Source: CAADGY01 sp900696665 (lineage in GTDB: Bacteria > Acidobacteriota > Terriglobia > Bryobacterales > Bryobacteraceae). Taken from it: DNA of 57,179 bases. Positions 8,198 through 16,830 of this stretch are shown here, piece after piece. The notes beneath the pieces are model-generated. The model ran no database searches and was not told the origin of the DNA. It worked only from the letters and a program-made list of their open reading frames with translations. Where the stretch lies: contig JAPSFM010000024.1 in assembly GCA_035063885.1 (NCBI GenBank), forward strand, positions 1 through 57,179, in the 5' to 3' direction. Numbering within the stretch: the first letter of the stretch is position 1; every line of letters starts with the position of its first letter. A program made the position numbers and the translations under genes.

Positions 8198-9915
8198 GTG
8201 AAACGAAACGCGGCCAGGAGCAGGGATTCGCGCTGCTGCTGATTTTTGTTCTGGCGGCGAGCATCGCCGTTTCGCTTTACACGCAGTTGCCGCGCGTGGC
8301 TTTCGAGATGCAACGCGAAAAGGAAGAGAAGCTCATCGAACGTGGCGAGCAGTACAAACGCGCCATTCAGATCTTCGTGCGAAAGAACAAGCGTTACCCC
8401 ACCAGCATGGAAGAACTCGAGGGACGGGCCGGAGAAGTACGGTTTCTGCGGCGCAAGTACATCGATCCAATGACCAGGAAGGACGAATGGCGCCTCATCC
8501 ATGCCGGTCCTAACGGACAGTTGTTGGATTCTGTGGTTCAACCATCAGAAGAGGAGAAAAAGAAACAGGAGGGACACTCGGAGAACACCTTCATCTCTGA
8601 ACTCCCGACCGTAGGCTCCACCGGGCAGGAGGGCCAATCGGGCGGCAATCCTTTTCTGCGCCAGCGTGACAGCGACAAACCTGGCGCGCCCGGTACGGGC
8701 GCGCCCGCCCAGGGTGCTCCCGAGATGGCTGGACTACAACCGTATTCTCCTCAGCCGGGCAGATATCCGGGTACGCAGCAGTCCAATCCATACCAGCAGC
8801 AACAGCCGGATCCGAACCAACAACCGTATGCAAACCCGGCGGGGCCACCGCTAAATCCCGGTTTTGCTCAGGCGACTCAGCCGAACCCGTTCTTCGGGCA
8901 GACAGGGGTACCTGCTCAGGGCAGCCAGACGGGTATGCAGCAGACGGGGCAACCCCAGGTTGTTCCAGGCCAGCCGAATGTGATTCCAGGACAGCCCTAC
9001 GCCGCTCCCGGCTCGCAACCGTTCGGCCAACAGCAGATGCAAGTACAACAGGGCTATCAGCAACCAGGCATGGCCGCTTCGCAGCCCTCCAATACTTCGC
9101 AGGGACAGCGGCCCGTACTGCCGTCCTTCCTGCTCACCGGGCCACAAACCCAGGCCAGCCTGCCGGGCGGCAGCCTGCCAGGCGGCAGCATACCTTCCGG
9201 ACAACTGGGCGGCAATGTGCAACAGCAGGCTCAACCGCAGCAATTTCAACAGCAGCAGTATCAGCAGCTGCAACAGTACCAGCAGCAGGCGTATCAGCAG
9301 CAATTCCAGCAGCAGCAACAATCCCGGCAGCAACCCGACCCACAGCAACTGTACCAGCAGCAATTTCAGCAGTATCAACAGCAGTTCCAGCAGCCGCAAC
9401 CGTATCAGCCTCCCGCTGCGCCGCAGCCTTCCTACATGCAGCGACGCTTTCAGCAGCTTCCCTACGAGCAACAGCAGCAGTGGCAACAGCAGCAGTGGCA
9501 GCAGCAACAACAGCAGCAACAGCCCCGGATGTCCTCCGGTTCCTTTCCGGCGACACCAGCGGGACAGCAGAATCCGGCGTTGCAGGCAATTCAGCAGCAG
9601 TTAACAAGGCCGCGGCCGGGGGGCCTTGCGGGTCTCCAAGGCAGCGCCAGTAGTAGCGGGCAGTCACTAGGCGGAGGGATCGTCGGTGTTGCCAGCACGT
9701 ACGAAGCGGAAGGAATCAAGATCTACCGGGAGCGGACCAAATACAACGAGTGGGAATTCATCTACGATCCGAAGGAAGACAAAACCATGGTGGGAAGTGC
9801 TGCCGGCCAGCAGCAGCAACAGCAACGGCAGGGCCGGGCACCGGGCCCGCTATCGGGTAGCAGCCCGCAGTCCCCCATGCCCGGTCCGAACCGGGTAGGC
9901 CCGGGGACCCGCTAG
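8194..9915 (+). CDS. Pseudopilin-like protein with a long Gln/Pro-rich tail
   Basis: A 573-residue protein that overlaps the PilP-like gene by 4 bp. Residues 8-35 resemble a pilin N-terminus (QEQGFALLLIFVLAASIAVS). The G-F step could be a prepilin peptidase site, although the residue five after F is not the usual Glu. The next 60 residues (LIERGEQYKRAIQIFVRKN, RYPTSMEELE) closely match the globular start of GspG-type major pseudopilins. From about residue 185 to 450 the chain is Gln/Pro/Tyr-rich low complexity with many QQ and QQQ runs. A folded-looking tail follows with GIVGVASTYEAEGIKIYRER and YNEWEFIYDPKEDKTMVG, and then another short Gln run. It may be a minor pseudopilin or surface-exposed component. 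The role of the Gln-rich stretch is unknown. Confidence 0.72.
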   Translation: MSETKRGQEQGFALLLIFVLAASIAVSLYTQLPRVAFEMQREKEEKLIERGEQYKRAIQIFVRKNKRYPTSMEELEGRAGEVRFLRRKYIDPMTRKDEWRLIHAGPNGQLLDSVVQPSEEEKKKQEGHSENTFISELPTVGSTGQEGQSGGNPFLRQRDSDKPGAPGTGAPAQGAPEMAGLQPYSPQPGRYPGTQQSNPYQQQQPDPNQQPYANPAGPPLNPGFAQATQPNPFFGQTGVPAQGSQTGMQQTGQPQVVPGQPNVIPGQPYAAPGSQPFGQQQMQVQQGYQQPGMAASQPSNTSQGQRPVLPSFLLTGPQTQASLPGGSLPGGSIPSGQLGGNVQQQAQPQQFQQQQYQQLQQYQQQAYQQQFQQQQQSRQQPDPQQLYQQQFQQYQQQFQQPQPYQPPAAPQPSYMQRRFQQLPYEQQQQWQQQQWQQQQQQQQPRMSSGSFPATPAGQQNPALQAIQQQLTRPRPGGLAGLQGSASSSGQSLGGGIVGVASTYEAEGIKIYRERTKYNEWEFIYDPKEDKTMVGSAAGQQQQQQRQGRAPGPLSGSSPQSPMPGPNRVGPGTR

Positions 9916-10040
9916 CTCTTCCTCTCAACCAATCCCCTTCGGCCAATCCGGAATTTCCGCACCGTGGGCGTTCTTCATAAGTGTGCGATTTCGCCTTGAG
10001 GGTTGGACTCGCTGATGGCCTGGAATGCTTTCCGGATCCC

Positions 10041-10061
10041 CCACCACGGCAGCCGTGGTGG
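10041..10061. terminator. Perfect 9-bp hairpin between convergent genes
   Basis: CCACCACGG and CCGTGGTGG form a perfect 9-bp stem around a 3-base loop. It lies in the 202-bp gap between the pseudopilin-like gene and the convergent glycosyltransferase gene, where both transcripts must end. There is no clear T-run on either side, so it is not a textbook intrinsic terminator. It could act as a weak bidirectional terminator or as an RNA 3'-end stabiliser. Confidence 0.4.
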
Positions 10062-10117
10062 CCTCTCGTGTCCTTGCTCCCCGCGTGCCGGCATTCGTAG
10101 ATGCCCTCGGGATGAGA

Positions 10118-12058
10118 CTACCGGCCGGAAGAAATGTTTCTCTGGAACCCGGCCTCTACCAGGATCACGCCAAGCTCGCGGCGGTCGTTCGGGGGCTGAA
10201 AGGTACGGTCCACCGCCACCGTGACGGTAGCGGTGCCTCCTTCCGGCATCACGGGCGGTGAAATCAATTCATGGCTTCCCGGCCCGTTAAAAGTGATCTC
10301 GGCGGCGAGCTTGCCATCCACGTAAGCGCTCATACACCGTGCGGGTGCTCCGCTGGGAACGAAGAACGAAATGCGCAGCGGGGATGACACCGCTGGAGCT
10401 TTCAAGGCGAAGATCGCCCTGCCTCCCATCCAGCGATAGCGGCCCTCTTCGAGCTGGAAGACGCCGCTCACGATGTGGCTATCGGCCTCCGGCGCGCTCA
10501 TGAGGAGGTTTTCGAGCGTGGGCTTCCGCTCCATCACCACCGCAGCGCGTACCCGGTCGAGGGGCCGGTGTGCAATATCGAAGGGACGGAAGTTGCCGGC
10601 CGATACGGTCGAGTATGAGGAGCGGCAGCCCAACCCAATGAGGCAGAACGGAAATGACGGTTGGATCTCCTCGCGGGCGATTGTGGTGAGTTTGCCGCCT
10701 CCCGTTGTGACCGGGACGGGATAAGCGAGTTCACTCGAAATCAGGATTTCGCCGGGCCGGATCGCCTGTCCTTTGCGAACCGCAAGCCCGCCGTCACTTT
10801 CAAAATAGAACCGCAGCCCCCATTCGCCGTTGATCCACGTGCGGGCATTTGTTGTCTGGTCCCTTAGCGAGGCAGCGAAGCGCCGGTATCCATCCCAGTG
10901 CTGATAATTCACCAGGGCCAGCGAGAGGCTTAACGCGGCCTGCAACGCGAAACCTGCCGCGAGCCATCGCACGCCTACCGCGCGGCTCACCAGTAAAGCC
11001 ACAGGCGCGGCCAGCGGAAGCAGGTATCGCGCCGAACCCGCAAAGAACAAGACCAGCGCGGACAGGAAGAAGATCAGGGACCACGCCGAGAGGAACCCCG
11101 TATCGGCATTCGCGCGCGAGCGCCGGTGTGACAGCCCGATCAGAATTACGACGCCGGTCCCGAAAGAAACCCAGAACAGCGGGTGTGAATCCAGCCATAG
11201 GGCGATGGCCACCGCACCGGCAACGAGGAGCCACGGTTTTCGGAAACGCCCGAAGGCTAGTAGTGCCGCCAGCGGAAATACGATCCAGCCGAGGTGTGCC
11301 GTCAGCGCCACCGCGTTGTTGAATTTCGCTGCCAGGTTTTGCAGGTTGTACGTGCGGAAATTTCCCGCCAGTTCAGCCGCGGGCAATGCGCCCGAAGTAA
11401 GACGCTCATACAACTGCCAGGCCGCGATGACTCCCGGCGCCGTCAAGGTTGCCACCCATCCGGCCATCCAGGTTCGCCGTTTCAGCCAAACGTAGACGGC
11501 GAGAATCGGAGCCAACACCACCGCCTGAAAAGCCGTCATGGCGGCCAGCGCCATCACCACGGCCGATGCACCCAGCCACGCGCCGGAACGTCTGTCCATC
11601 GCGCGAACAAACAACGCCACCGCGGCGAGCCAGAACGCCAGAAACGGTACATCCGATTCGAGCGAGTTGCCGTTGACGACAAAGGCGGGAGTAGCCAAAA
11701 AGAGCAGCGTGGCCCACAAAGGCTGTGGTGAAAACCGCCGGGCGAGCAGCCACATCGAAAACGTGGCCAGCAGCGAGAAGAGGATGTAAGCGGAGTGATA
11801 CCCAACCTCGCGGATGTCGCCGAGCGCCGCCAGCAGAATCGCCAGCACCCAGGAGTTCAGAGGCGGATGCGGGTGACCCTGCATCGAGACTTCATCGCCC
11901 AGAAAGACAAAGCGTGCATGCCCGGGATGCAGCGGATCGATCTGTGCGTGTTCAGCCGCCGCGATGTAGTAAACGTCGTCTCCCTGAATCGCCTGGTTCA
12001 AAAACGGCAGACGCAGTAGCAGAACGAATGCTAGAACGATGAGTACTTCGCGCCGCAT
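10118..12058 (-). CDS. Integral-membrane GT-C glycosyltransferase (ArnT/PMT-like) with C-terminal beta domain
   Basis: A 646-residue polytopic protein. The first loop after the first membrane helix has QGDDVYYIAAAEHA, the acidic motif that the PMT/ArnT (GT39/GT83) families place there for catalysis with lipid-linked sugars. It is followed by HPHPPLNSWVLAILLAALGD, also typical. At least ten hydrophobic segments follow up to about residue 390. The last 110 residues form a soluble, probably periplasmic beta domain ending in FQPPNDRRELGVILVEAGF. A similar closing motif ends the methyltransferase at 49335-50771. It starts 10 bp after gcvPB and is probably transcribed with the glycine cleavage genes, an odd pairing. 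The acceptor (lipid, protein or polysaccharide) cannot be told from sequence. Confidence 0.8.
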   Translation of the reverse strand: MRREVLIVLAFVLLLRLPFLNQAIQGDDVYYIAAAEHAQIDPLHPGHARFVFLGDEVSMQGHPHPPLNSWVLAILLAALGDIREVGYHSAYILFSLLATFSMWLLARRFSPQPLWATLLFLATPAFVVNGNSLESDVPFLAFWLAAVALFVRAMDRRSGAWLGASAVVMALAAMTAFQAVVLAPILAVYVWLKRRTWMAGWVATLTAPGVIAAWQLYERLTSGALPAAELAGNFRTYNLQNLAAKFNNAVALTAHLGWIVFPLAALLAFGRFRKPWLLVAGAVAIALWLDSHPLFWVSFGTGVVILIGLSHRRSRANADTGFLSAWSLIFFLSALVLFFAGSARYLLPLAAPVALLVSRAVGVRWLAAGFALQAALSLSLALVNYQHWDGYRRFAASLRDQTTNARTWINGEWGLRFYFESDGGLAVRKGQAIRPGEILISSELAYPVPVTTGGGKLTTIAREEIQPSFPFCLIGLGCRSSYSTVSAGNFRPFDIAHRPLDRVRAAVVMERKPTLENLLMSAPEADSHIVSGVFQLEEGRYRWMGGRAIFALKAPAVSSPLRISFFVPSGAPARCMSAYVDGKLAAEITFNGPGSHELISPPVMPEGGTATVTVAVDRTFQPPNDRRELGVILVEAGFQRNISSGR

Positions 12059-12068
12059 GAGATCCGCC

Positions 12069-13571
12069 TTAATCGGCGGCTTTGCCGGCGGGTGGCTGTG
12101 GCCTCCAGCGGAGCACGGGCTTTCGAGCGGCCGAGACCTCGTCCACGCGGCTCGTTCGCGTGCTATACGGCGCTTTAAGCACCATTTCGGGATCTTCTTC
12201 CACTTCGTGCGCGATGGAGATCATGGCGTCGATGAAGGCGTCCAGTTCGATCTTACCTTCGGTCTCGGTGGGCTCAATCATGAGCGCGCCCTTTACAATC
12301 AACGGAAAGCTCACGGTGTAGGGGTGAAATCCGTAATCGATCAGCCGCTTGGCCAAGTCTCCGGTCCGGACGCCGCGCCGCGCCTGCTTTTCATCGCTGA
12401 ATACCACTTCATGCATGCTCGGGGCATCCAGTGGGAGATCGTAGTAACGATCGAGGTTTTTGCGAATGTAGATGGCATTCAGGACGGCGTCCATGGTAGC
12501 CCGCCGCAACCCGTCGCTTCCGTGCGCCATGATGTAGGCCAACGCACGCGCCAGGACGCCGAAGTTTCCATAAAACGCGCGCACTCGTCCGATGGACTGT
12601 GGCAGATCGTAATTCCAGATCCAGGCGTCCACGGAACGTTTCAGGCGAGGCCCCGGAAAAAACGGTTCCAACTCCTTTTTCACCGCTACCGGGCCCGAAC
12701 CCGGGCCGCCCCCGCCGTGGGGTGTCGAAAACGTTTTGTGCAGGTTCAGGTGCATCACGTCCATGCCGAAATCACCGGGACGCGTGATACCCACGAGCGC
12801 GTTCATGTTCGCGCCGTCCATGTACACCAGCGCACCTTTTGCGTGCAGAATCTCCGAAATGCGAGTGATATTCTGCTCAAATACGCCCAGCGTATTCGGG
12901 TTGGTGATCATCAGCGCCGCCACGTCTTCATTCACCGCCGCGGCCAGCGCGTCCACATCCACCATACCGCGGCCGTTTGACTTGAGATTCTCCACCTGGT
13001 AGCCGGCCATGGATGCCGTAGCCGGATTAGTGCCGTGGGCCGAATCGGGAATCAGGAGCTTTCTGCGTGGGTTGCCCCTGCTTTCAAGCAGCGCCCGTAT
13101 CATCAGAATGCCGGTCAGTTCCCCGTGCGCTCCCGCGGCGGGTTGCAGCGTGACTGCGTCCATTCCGGTAATCTCCGTCAGCGCCGCTTCGAGGGCCGCG
13201 ATAATACTCATTGCTCCCTGGGACAGGGCCTCGGGCTGATACGGGTGTGCCCATGCCAGACCATCCAGCCGTGCTACGATCTCATTGATCCGCGGGTTGT
13301 ACTTCATCGTGCACGAGCCGAGCGGGTACATGCCGTGATCGATGGCGTAGTTCCACGTCGACAGGCGCGTAAAGTGCCGGATGGCTTCCACTTCGCTCAC
13401 CTCGGGAAAGCCCTCGATCTCGTCGCGGACATGTTCTTCGCCCAATGCTTTAACGGCATCCACGGCTGGGACGTCCAGTTGGGGAAGCTGATAGGCCTTC
13501 TTGCCCGGCGAGCTGCGTTCAAACAGCAGAGGTTCGTTCTGGCTGAGGTGTTGTCTGGTTTTCGGCCGCAT
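12069..13571 (-). CDS. gcvPB: Glycine dehydrogenase (decarboxylating) subunit 2
   Basis: A 500-residue PLP-dependent half of the split P protein, which decarboxylates glycine and passes the aminomethyl group to the lipoyl arm of GcvH. The cofactor lysine sits in HLNLHKTFSTPHGGGGPGSG, the family signature. Other expected pieces are YPLGSCTMKYNP near the N-terminus, LQPAAGAHGELTG and DSAHGTNPA. Length matches other GcvPB proteins. It begins 1 bp after the gcvPA stop, so the subunits are translationally linked and probably made in equal amounts. Confidence 0.96.
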   Translation of the reverse strand: MRPKTRQHLSQNEPLLFERSSPGKKAYQLPQLDVPAVDAVKALGEEHVRDEIEGFPEVSEVEAIRHFTRLSTWNYAIDHGMYPLGSCTMKYNPRINEIVARLDGLAWAHPYQPEALSQGAMSIIAALEAALTEITGMDAVTLQPAAGAHGELTGILMIRALLESRGNPRRKLLIPDSAHGTNPATASMAGYQVENLKSNGRGMVDVDALAAAVNEDVAALMITNPNTLGVFEQNITRISEILHAKGALVYMDGANMNALVGITRPGDFGMDVMHLNLHKTFSTPHGGGGPGSGPVAVKKELEPFFPGPRLKRSVDAWIWNYDLPQSIGRVRAFYGNFGVLARALAYIMAHGSDGLRRATMDAVLNAIYIRKNLDRYYDLPLDAPSMHEVVFSDEKQARRGVRTGDLAKRLIDYGFHPYTVSFPLIVKGALMIEPTETEGKIELDAFIDAMISIAHEVEEDPEMVLKAPYSTRTSRVDEVSAARKPVLRWRPQPPAGKAAD

Positions 13572-14885
13572 CTATATCAACACTTCCTTCACCCGGTCCA
13601 TGCTCTCGCGCCTGCTCATCTCGGTGGCGCACAACAGCAGCGTATCGTTCAACTCCGGGTAGAAACGGCCGAGAGGCAATCCGCCCAGGATGCGATGATC
13701 CAGCAGCCGCTGATTAATCTCTTCCGGCGAACGTCCATTCGTCTTTACTACGAACTCATTGAAAAATCGCCCGGAGAAGCGCGTGTTTAGGCCGGAGGCA
13801 AGATAGTGCGCCTTGGCTAGGTTTTGTTCGGCGAGTTCCCGCAAACCCCGCTTCCCGTACACGGTCATAAAAACCGTGGCCATAAGCGCGATCAGAGCCT
13901 GGTTCGTGCAAATGTTCGAGGTCGCTTTCTCCCGCCGGATATGCTGTTCGCGCGTGGAAAGCGTAAGGCAGTAGGCGCGGTTTCCGTGCGAATCCAGCGT
14001 TTCACCCACCAGCCTGCCCGGCAGTTGCCTCATGTACTGCTCTTTGGTGGCAATAACGCCGGCATAGGGACCGCCATAGCCCGGCGAAATTGCGAACGAC
14101 TGCAATTCGCCGGCGACGATATCAGCCGCCCCCGGCGGTTTCAAAAGCCCGAGTGACACTGCCTCTGTGAAGACGACGACCAGAAGAGCGCCCCGGCGGT
14201 GGGCGATGCCGGCCAGCCGGTCGACATTCTCCAACACCCCGAAAAAATTGGGTGTCTGTACAATCACCGCGGCTGTGTTTTCATCAAGCCCCGCTTCCAG
14301 CGCGGAACTGTCCACTTCACCCGACTCCGCGTCATAGGCGAACTCAACAACGGGCAGCCCCTGGTGCTTCGCATATGTGTGCAACACTTCGCGGTATTCA
14401 GGATGAACGGAGCGTGCGGCGAGGATTCGGTCCTTTCCGGTAATTCGTGCCGCCATCATCGCTGCTTCCGGCACCGCGGTGGAGCCGTCATACATGGATG
14501 CATTCGCCACTTCCATGCCGGTGAGCTGGCAGACCATCGTCTGGAATTCGAAGATCGCCGTCAACGTTCCCTGCGAAATCTCGGCCTGGTACGGCGTGTA
14601 CGAAGTCAAAAATTCTCCACGCGAGACCACCGTGTCCACCAGCACAGGGCGATAATGGCTGTACACGCCGGCACCTAGAAACGACGCGTAGCCGTTGGCG
14701 TTTTCCGCGGCGCGTTCACGGAAGTAATCCACGATCTCGTATTCGGACTTGCCGGGGTCGAGCTTCAGCGGACGGCTCAAGCGGACTTCGGGCGGCAGCG
14801 AGTCAAACAACTCCTCGATCGAGGACACGCCGCAAACGGAAAGCATTTCGCGGCGTTCTATTTCAGACTTCGGTAAATAGCGCAT
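13572..14885 (-). CDS. gcvPA: Glycine dehydrogenase (decarboxylating) subunit 1
   Basis: A 437-residue, PLP-fold but cofactor-free half of the split P protein that assembles with GcvPB. Recognisable family motifs are FLGAGVYSHYRPVLVDTV, TSYTPYQAEISQGTLTAIFE and ANASMYDGSTAVPEA, with SPGYGGPYAGVIATK in the second half. Length is normal. The start ATG at 14885 gives MRYLPKSEIERREML, a conserved beginning for GcvPA (usual 'RYIP.T..d...ML'). It lies 30 bp downstream of gcvH within the same operon. Confidence 0.96.
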   Translation of the reverse strand: MRYLPKSEIERREMLSVCGVSSIEELFDSLPPEVRLSRPLKLDPGKSEYEIVDYFRERAAENANGYASFLGAGVYSHYRPVLVDTVVSRGEFLTSYTPYQAEISQGTLTAIFEFQTMVCQLTGMEVANASMYDGSTAVPEAAMMAARITGKDRILAARSVHPEYREVLHTYAKHQGLPVVEFAYDAESGEVDSSALEAGLDENTAAVIVQTPNFFGVLENVDRLAGIAHRRGALLVVVFTEAVSLGLLKPPGAADIVAGELQSFAISPGYGGPYAGVIATKEQYMRQLPGRLVGETLDSHGNRAYCLTLSTREQHIRREKATSNICTNQALIALMATVFMTVYGKRGLRELAEQNLAKAHYLASGLNTRFSGRFFNEFVVKTNGRSPEEINQRLLDHRILGGLPLGRFYPELNDTLLLCATEMSRRESMDRVKEVLI

Positions 14886-14915
14886 CAGTAGCGGACGGGC
14901 GGGGGAACTTCTATT

Positions 14916-15293
14916 TTACTCCCCTATGTAGGCCTGATAGTCGGCGGCGTGCATGAGTTGTCCGGCTTCTTCCGGCGCGCTCATCTTCAGCTTGACGAGC
15001 CACGCCGTCCCATGCGGGTCTTCGTTGAGCTTTTCTGGAGCGCTTGACAGCAGTTCGTTGATCTCGGCCACCTCCCCGGTTAGGGGTGAGTAAATATCCG
15101 ATACTGCCTTGACGGATTCCACCGATCCCAGCGTTTTCCCCGCCTGCACGGACGCGCCGGCTTTCGGCAGGTCTACGTAGACAATGTCACCAAGTTCTTT
15201 CTGTGCGTGGTCGGTAATGCCAACCGTCGCTGTGTCCCCCTCGATGAGGACCCACTCATGCTCTTTCGTATATCGCAGGTTTTCTGGGTACAT
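14916..15293 (-). CDS. gcvH: Glycine cleavage system H protein
   Basis: A 125-residue lipoyl carrier that shuttles the aminomethyl intermediate between the P, T and L proteins. The lipoylated lysine is in LGSVESVKAVSDIYSPLTGE, exactly the family pattern ('ESVKA'). The start has RYTKEHEWV, and GITDHAQKELGDIVYVDLP follows. Length is standard. The gene sits 3 bp after gcvT. The L protein (dihydrolipoamide dehydrogenase) and lipoylation enzymes are not in this window. Confidence 0.97.
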   Translation of the reverse strand: MYPENLRYTKEHEWVLIEGDTATVGITDHAQKELGDIVYVDLPKAGASVQAGKTLGSVESVKAVSDIYSPLTGEVAEINELLSSAPEKLNEDPHGTAWLVKLKMSAPEEAGQLMHAADYQAYIGE

Positions 15294-15296
15294 GGA

Positions 15297-16400
15297 CTAT
15301 TTCGCTCGCTTATAGAAAGGTGTTGCGACTGTGATCGCCTCCACCGGTTGGTTGCGAATCAGAATCTGAATCGTCCGGCCGGGCGCGGCCAGCTCCGCGG
15401 GAAGATAGCACAGTCCGATGTTCTTGTTCAGGGTTGGGGATGGGCCGCCGCTGGTGACCCATCCGGCGGGAAGACCGTCTATCAGTACTTCGTATCCGTC
15501 TCGCGCGATTCCCCGCCCGCGCATCTCGAAACCCACTAGCTTGCGGCGAATCCCTTCCGCCTTCTGCTTTTCGAGCGCCCGCTTGCCGATGAAATCGGGC
15601 TTTTCGAGCTTCACGATCCAGCCGAGGTCCGCTTCGTAAGGAGTGATGGAAGCGTGAATCTCGTGACCATAGAGCGCCATTTTGGCCTCCAGCCGCAGCG
15701 TATTGCGCGCTCCGAGCCCACAGGGCAAGATTCCGAATTCTTCTCCCGCCTCGAGCAGGCCGGTCCAGATCGCCGGCGCCTCGTCCGGCGCCACGTAAAT
15801 CTCGAATCCATCCTCACCGGTGTAGCCGGTGCGGGCAACCCTCGCCGGCACGCCGGAAACCTCACCATCCACGAAGTGGTAGTTGCGAATGCCGTCGAGT
15901 TTGACCGGGGTTAGCTTCTGAAGCGTCGCCAGGGCCTTGGGTCCCTGAATCGCCATCTGCGCGTACCGGTCGCTTGCGAATTCCACGTTCGTCTTCCAGC
16001 TATTGGCGATCGAGATGTGCTCGTGATCCTTTTCCTGATTGGACGCGTTTACGCACAGAAAGTAATGGTCGTCGTCCACCTTGTGGACCAGCACATCATC
16101 GGCAAAGCCGCCGTGGCGATACAGCAAACCCGAATACTGCGCCTGTCCAATCTCCAGCCGTGAGACCGCATTTGTGGTCACATACTCCACCAGGTTCAAC
16201 GCTTCCGGCCCGCGGACCTCAATCTCGCCCATGTGGCCGACGTCAAACAGTCCCACCGCCCGCCGCACCGCGTGATGCTCTTCGAGGATGGAGGTATACT
16301 GAACCGGCATGTCCCAGCCTCCGAAATCGACCATCTTCGCTCCGAGCCTGCGGTGAATCTCATTGAGAGGAGTAGTCTTCAAAGATACTGCCGGGTTCAT
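15297..16400 (-). CDS. gcvT: Aminomethyltransferase (glycine cleavage T protein)
   Basis: A 367-residue tetrahydrofolate-dependent enzyme that releases ammonia and forms methylene-THF from the H-protein-bound intermediate. Motifs seen are MVDFGGWDMPVQYTSILEEH near the start, FDVGHMGEIEVRGPEA, ARTGYTGEDGFEIY and LRLEAKMALYGHEI in the middle, and the C-terminal barrel GFEMRGRGIARDGYEV with GWVTSGGPSPTLNKNIGLCY. It is the first gene of the operon. The promoter-like sequence just upstream ends only 9 bp before the ATG, which suggests a very short or absent leader. I saw no glycine riboswitch. Confidence 0.97.
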   Translation of the reverse strand: MNPAVSLKTTPLNEIHRRLGAKMVDFGGWDMPVQYTSILEEHHAVRRAVGLFDVGHMGEIEVRGPEALNLVEYVTTNAVSRLEIGQAQYSGLLYRHGGFADDVLVHKVDDDHYFLCVNASNQEKDHEHISIANSWKTNVEFASDRYAQMAIQGPKALATLQKLTPVKLDGIRNYHFVDGEVSGVPARVARTGYTGEDGFEIYVAPDEAPAIWTGLLEAGEEFGILPCGLGARNTLRLEAKMALYGHEIHASITPYEADLGWIVKLEKPDFIGKRALEKQKAEGIRRKLVGFEMRGRGIARDGYEVLIDGLPAGWVTSGGPSPTLNKNIGLCYLPAELAAPGRTIQILIRNQPVEAITVATPFYKRAK

Positions 16401-16409
16401 GGAAGTCCT

Positions 16410-16439
16410 AATCTAGCAAGAGGTTGAAAGGGGTGTCAA
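16410..16439 (-). promoter_or_regulatory. Sigma-70-type promoter of the gcv operon
   Basis: On the minus strand TTGACA (16439-16434) is followed after 18 bp by TAGATT (16415-16410). The -35 box is a perfect consensus and the -10 matches four of six positions. The start point would fall at or within a few bases of the gcvT ATG at 16400. The block GGTTTGACACCCC around the -35 recurs at the nuoA promoter. Confidence 0.6.
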
Positions 16440-16830
16440 ACCAGAATCCAACCGGGCCGGTGGGAACCTTTTCCAGGACGGCGAGACCGAGTTCCACCGC
16501 TTGTGCCAGTGCAACGGCACGCCCGACCAGCAAACCGATTCCCGGTGCGATTTGCCCAAACCCTCGTAGATGCCTCAGCCATTCAGGGGCCGGGTTCAAA
16601 GGTTGTGTCCTGCTGGTCGAGCGGCACAAACCGTCCGCCGCTCCTGTAACGTGCCGCGCAGCGGGCTTCACAGTGCGGCATGAGCGTCGGCAAACCGTGT
16701 GCTTCGGGTGCGGCAGGCACTAGTTGAATCAGCGTTTGAGCGCATCCGTTTGCTTCTTCCCAAGCCAGGTTGGTATAGTGGCGGACGTTGTATCATCGTT
16801 GGTTCTTTTCGACTGGAGCCGTAAGAAGCA
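16440..16830. other. Intergenic region between divergent gcvT and icd
   Basis: About 390 bp without a gene I can support. It carries the upstream part of the gcv promoter region and, near 16750-16779, a possible icd promoter. A minus-strand open frame (16583-16720) has plausible composition but no good start and matches no family I know. The glycine riboswitch core was looked for and not found. Confidence 0.5.
16750..16779 (+). promoter_or_regulatory. Possible icd promoter
   Basis: TTGCTT (16750-16755) and TATAGT (16774-16779) are separated by 18 bp, 51 bp ahead of the icd ATG. The -10 matches five of six consensus bases and the -35 is weak, so this is a candidate only. Confidence 0.35.

Noticed and set aside
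8851..9667. Long minus-strand open frames, Leu-rich (8851-9519) and Ala/Val-rich (9134-9667)
   Set aside because: They are the antisense image of the CAG/CAA repeats in the Gln-rich pseudopilin gene, which has the coding evidence.
16583..16720. Minus-strand 45-codon frame between gcvT and icd (possible start GTG 16720, also ATG 16681)
   Set aside because: The amino-acid composition looks plausible, but there is no convincing start or ribosome site and no family match. It overlaps the icd promoter region. Kept only as a curiosity.
16401..16830. Glycine riboswitch upstream of gcvT
   Set aside because: No conserved aptamer core was seen, and the promoter's -10 box lies 9 bp from the ATG, leaving no room for a leader.
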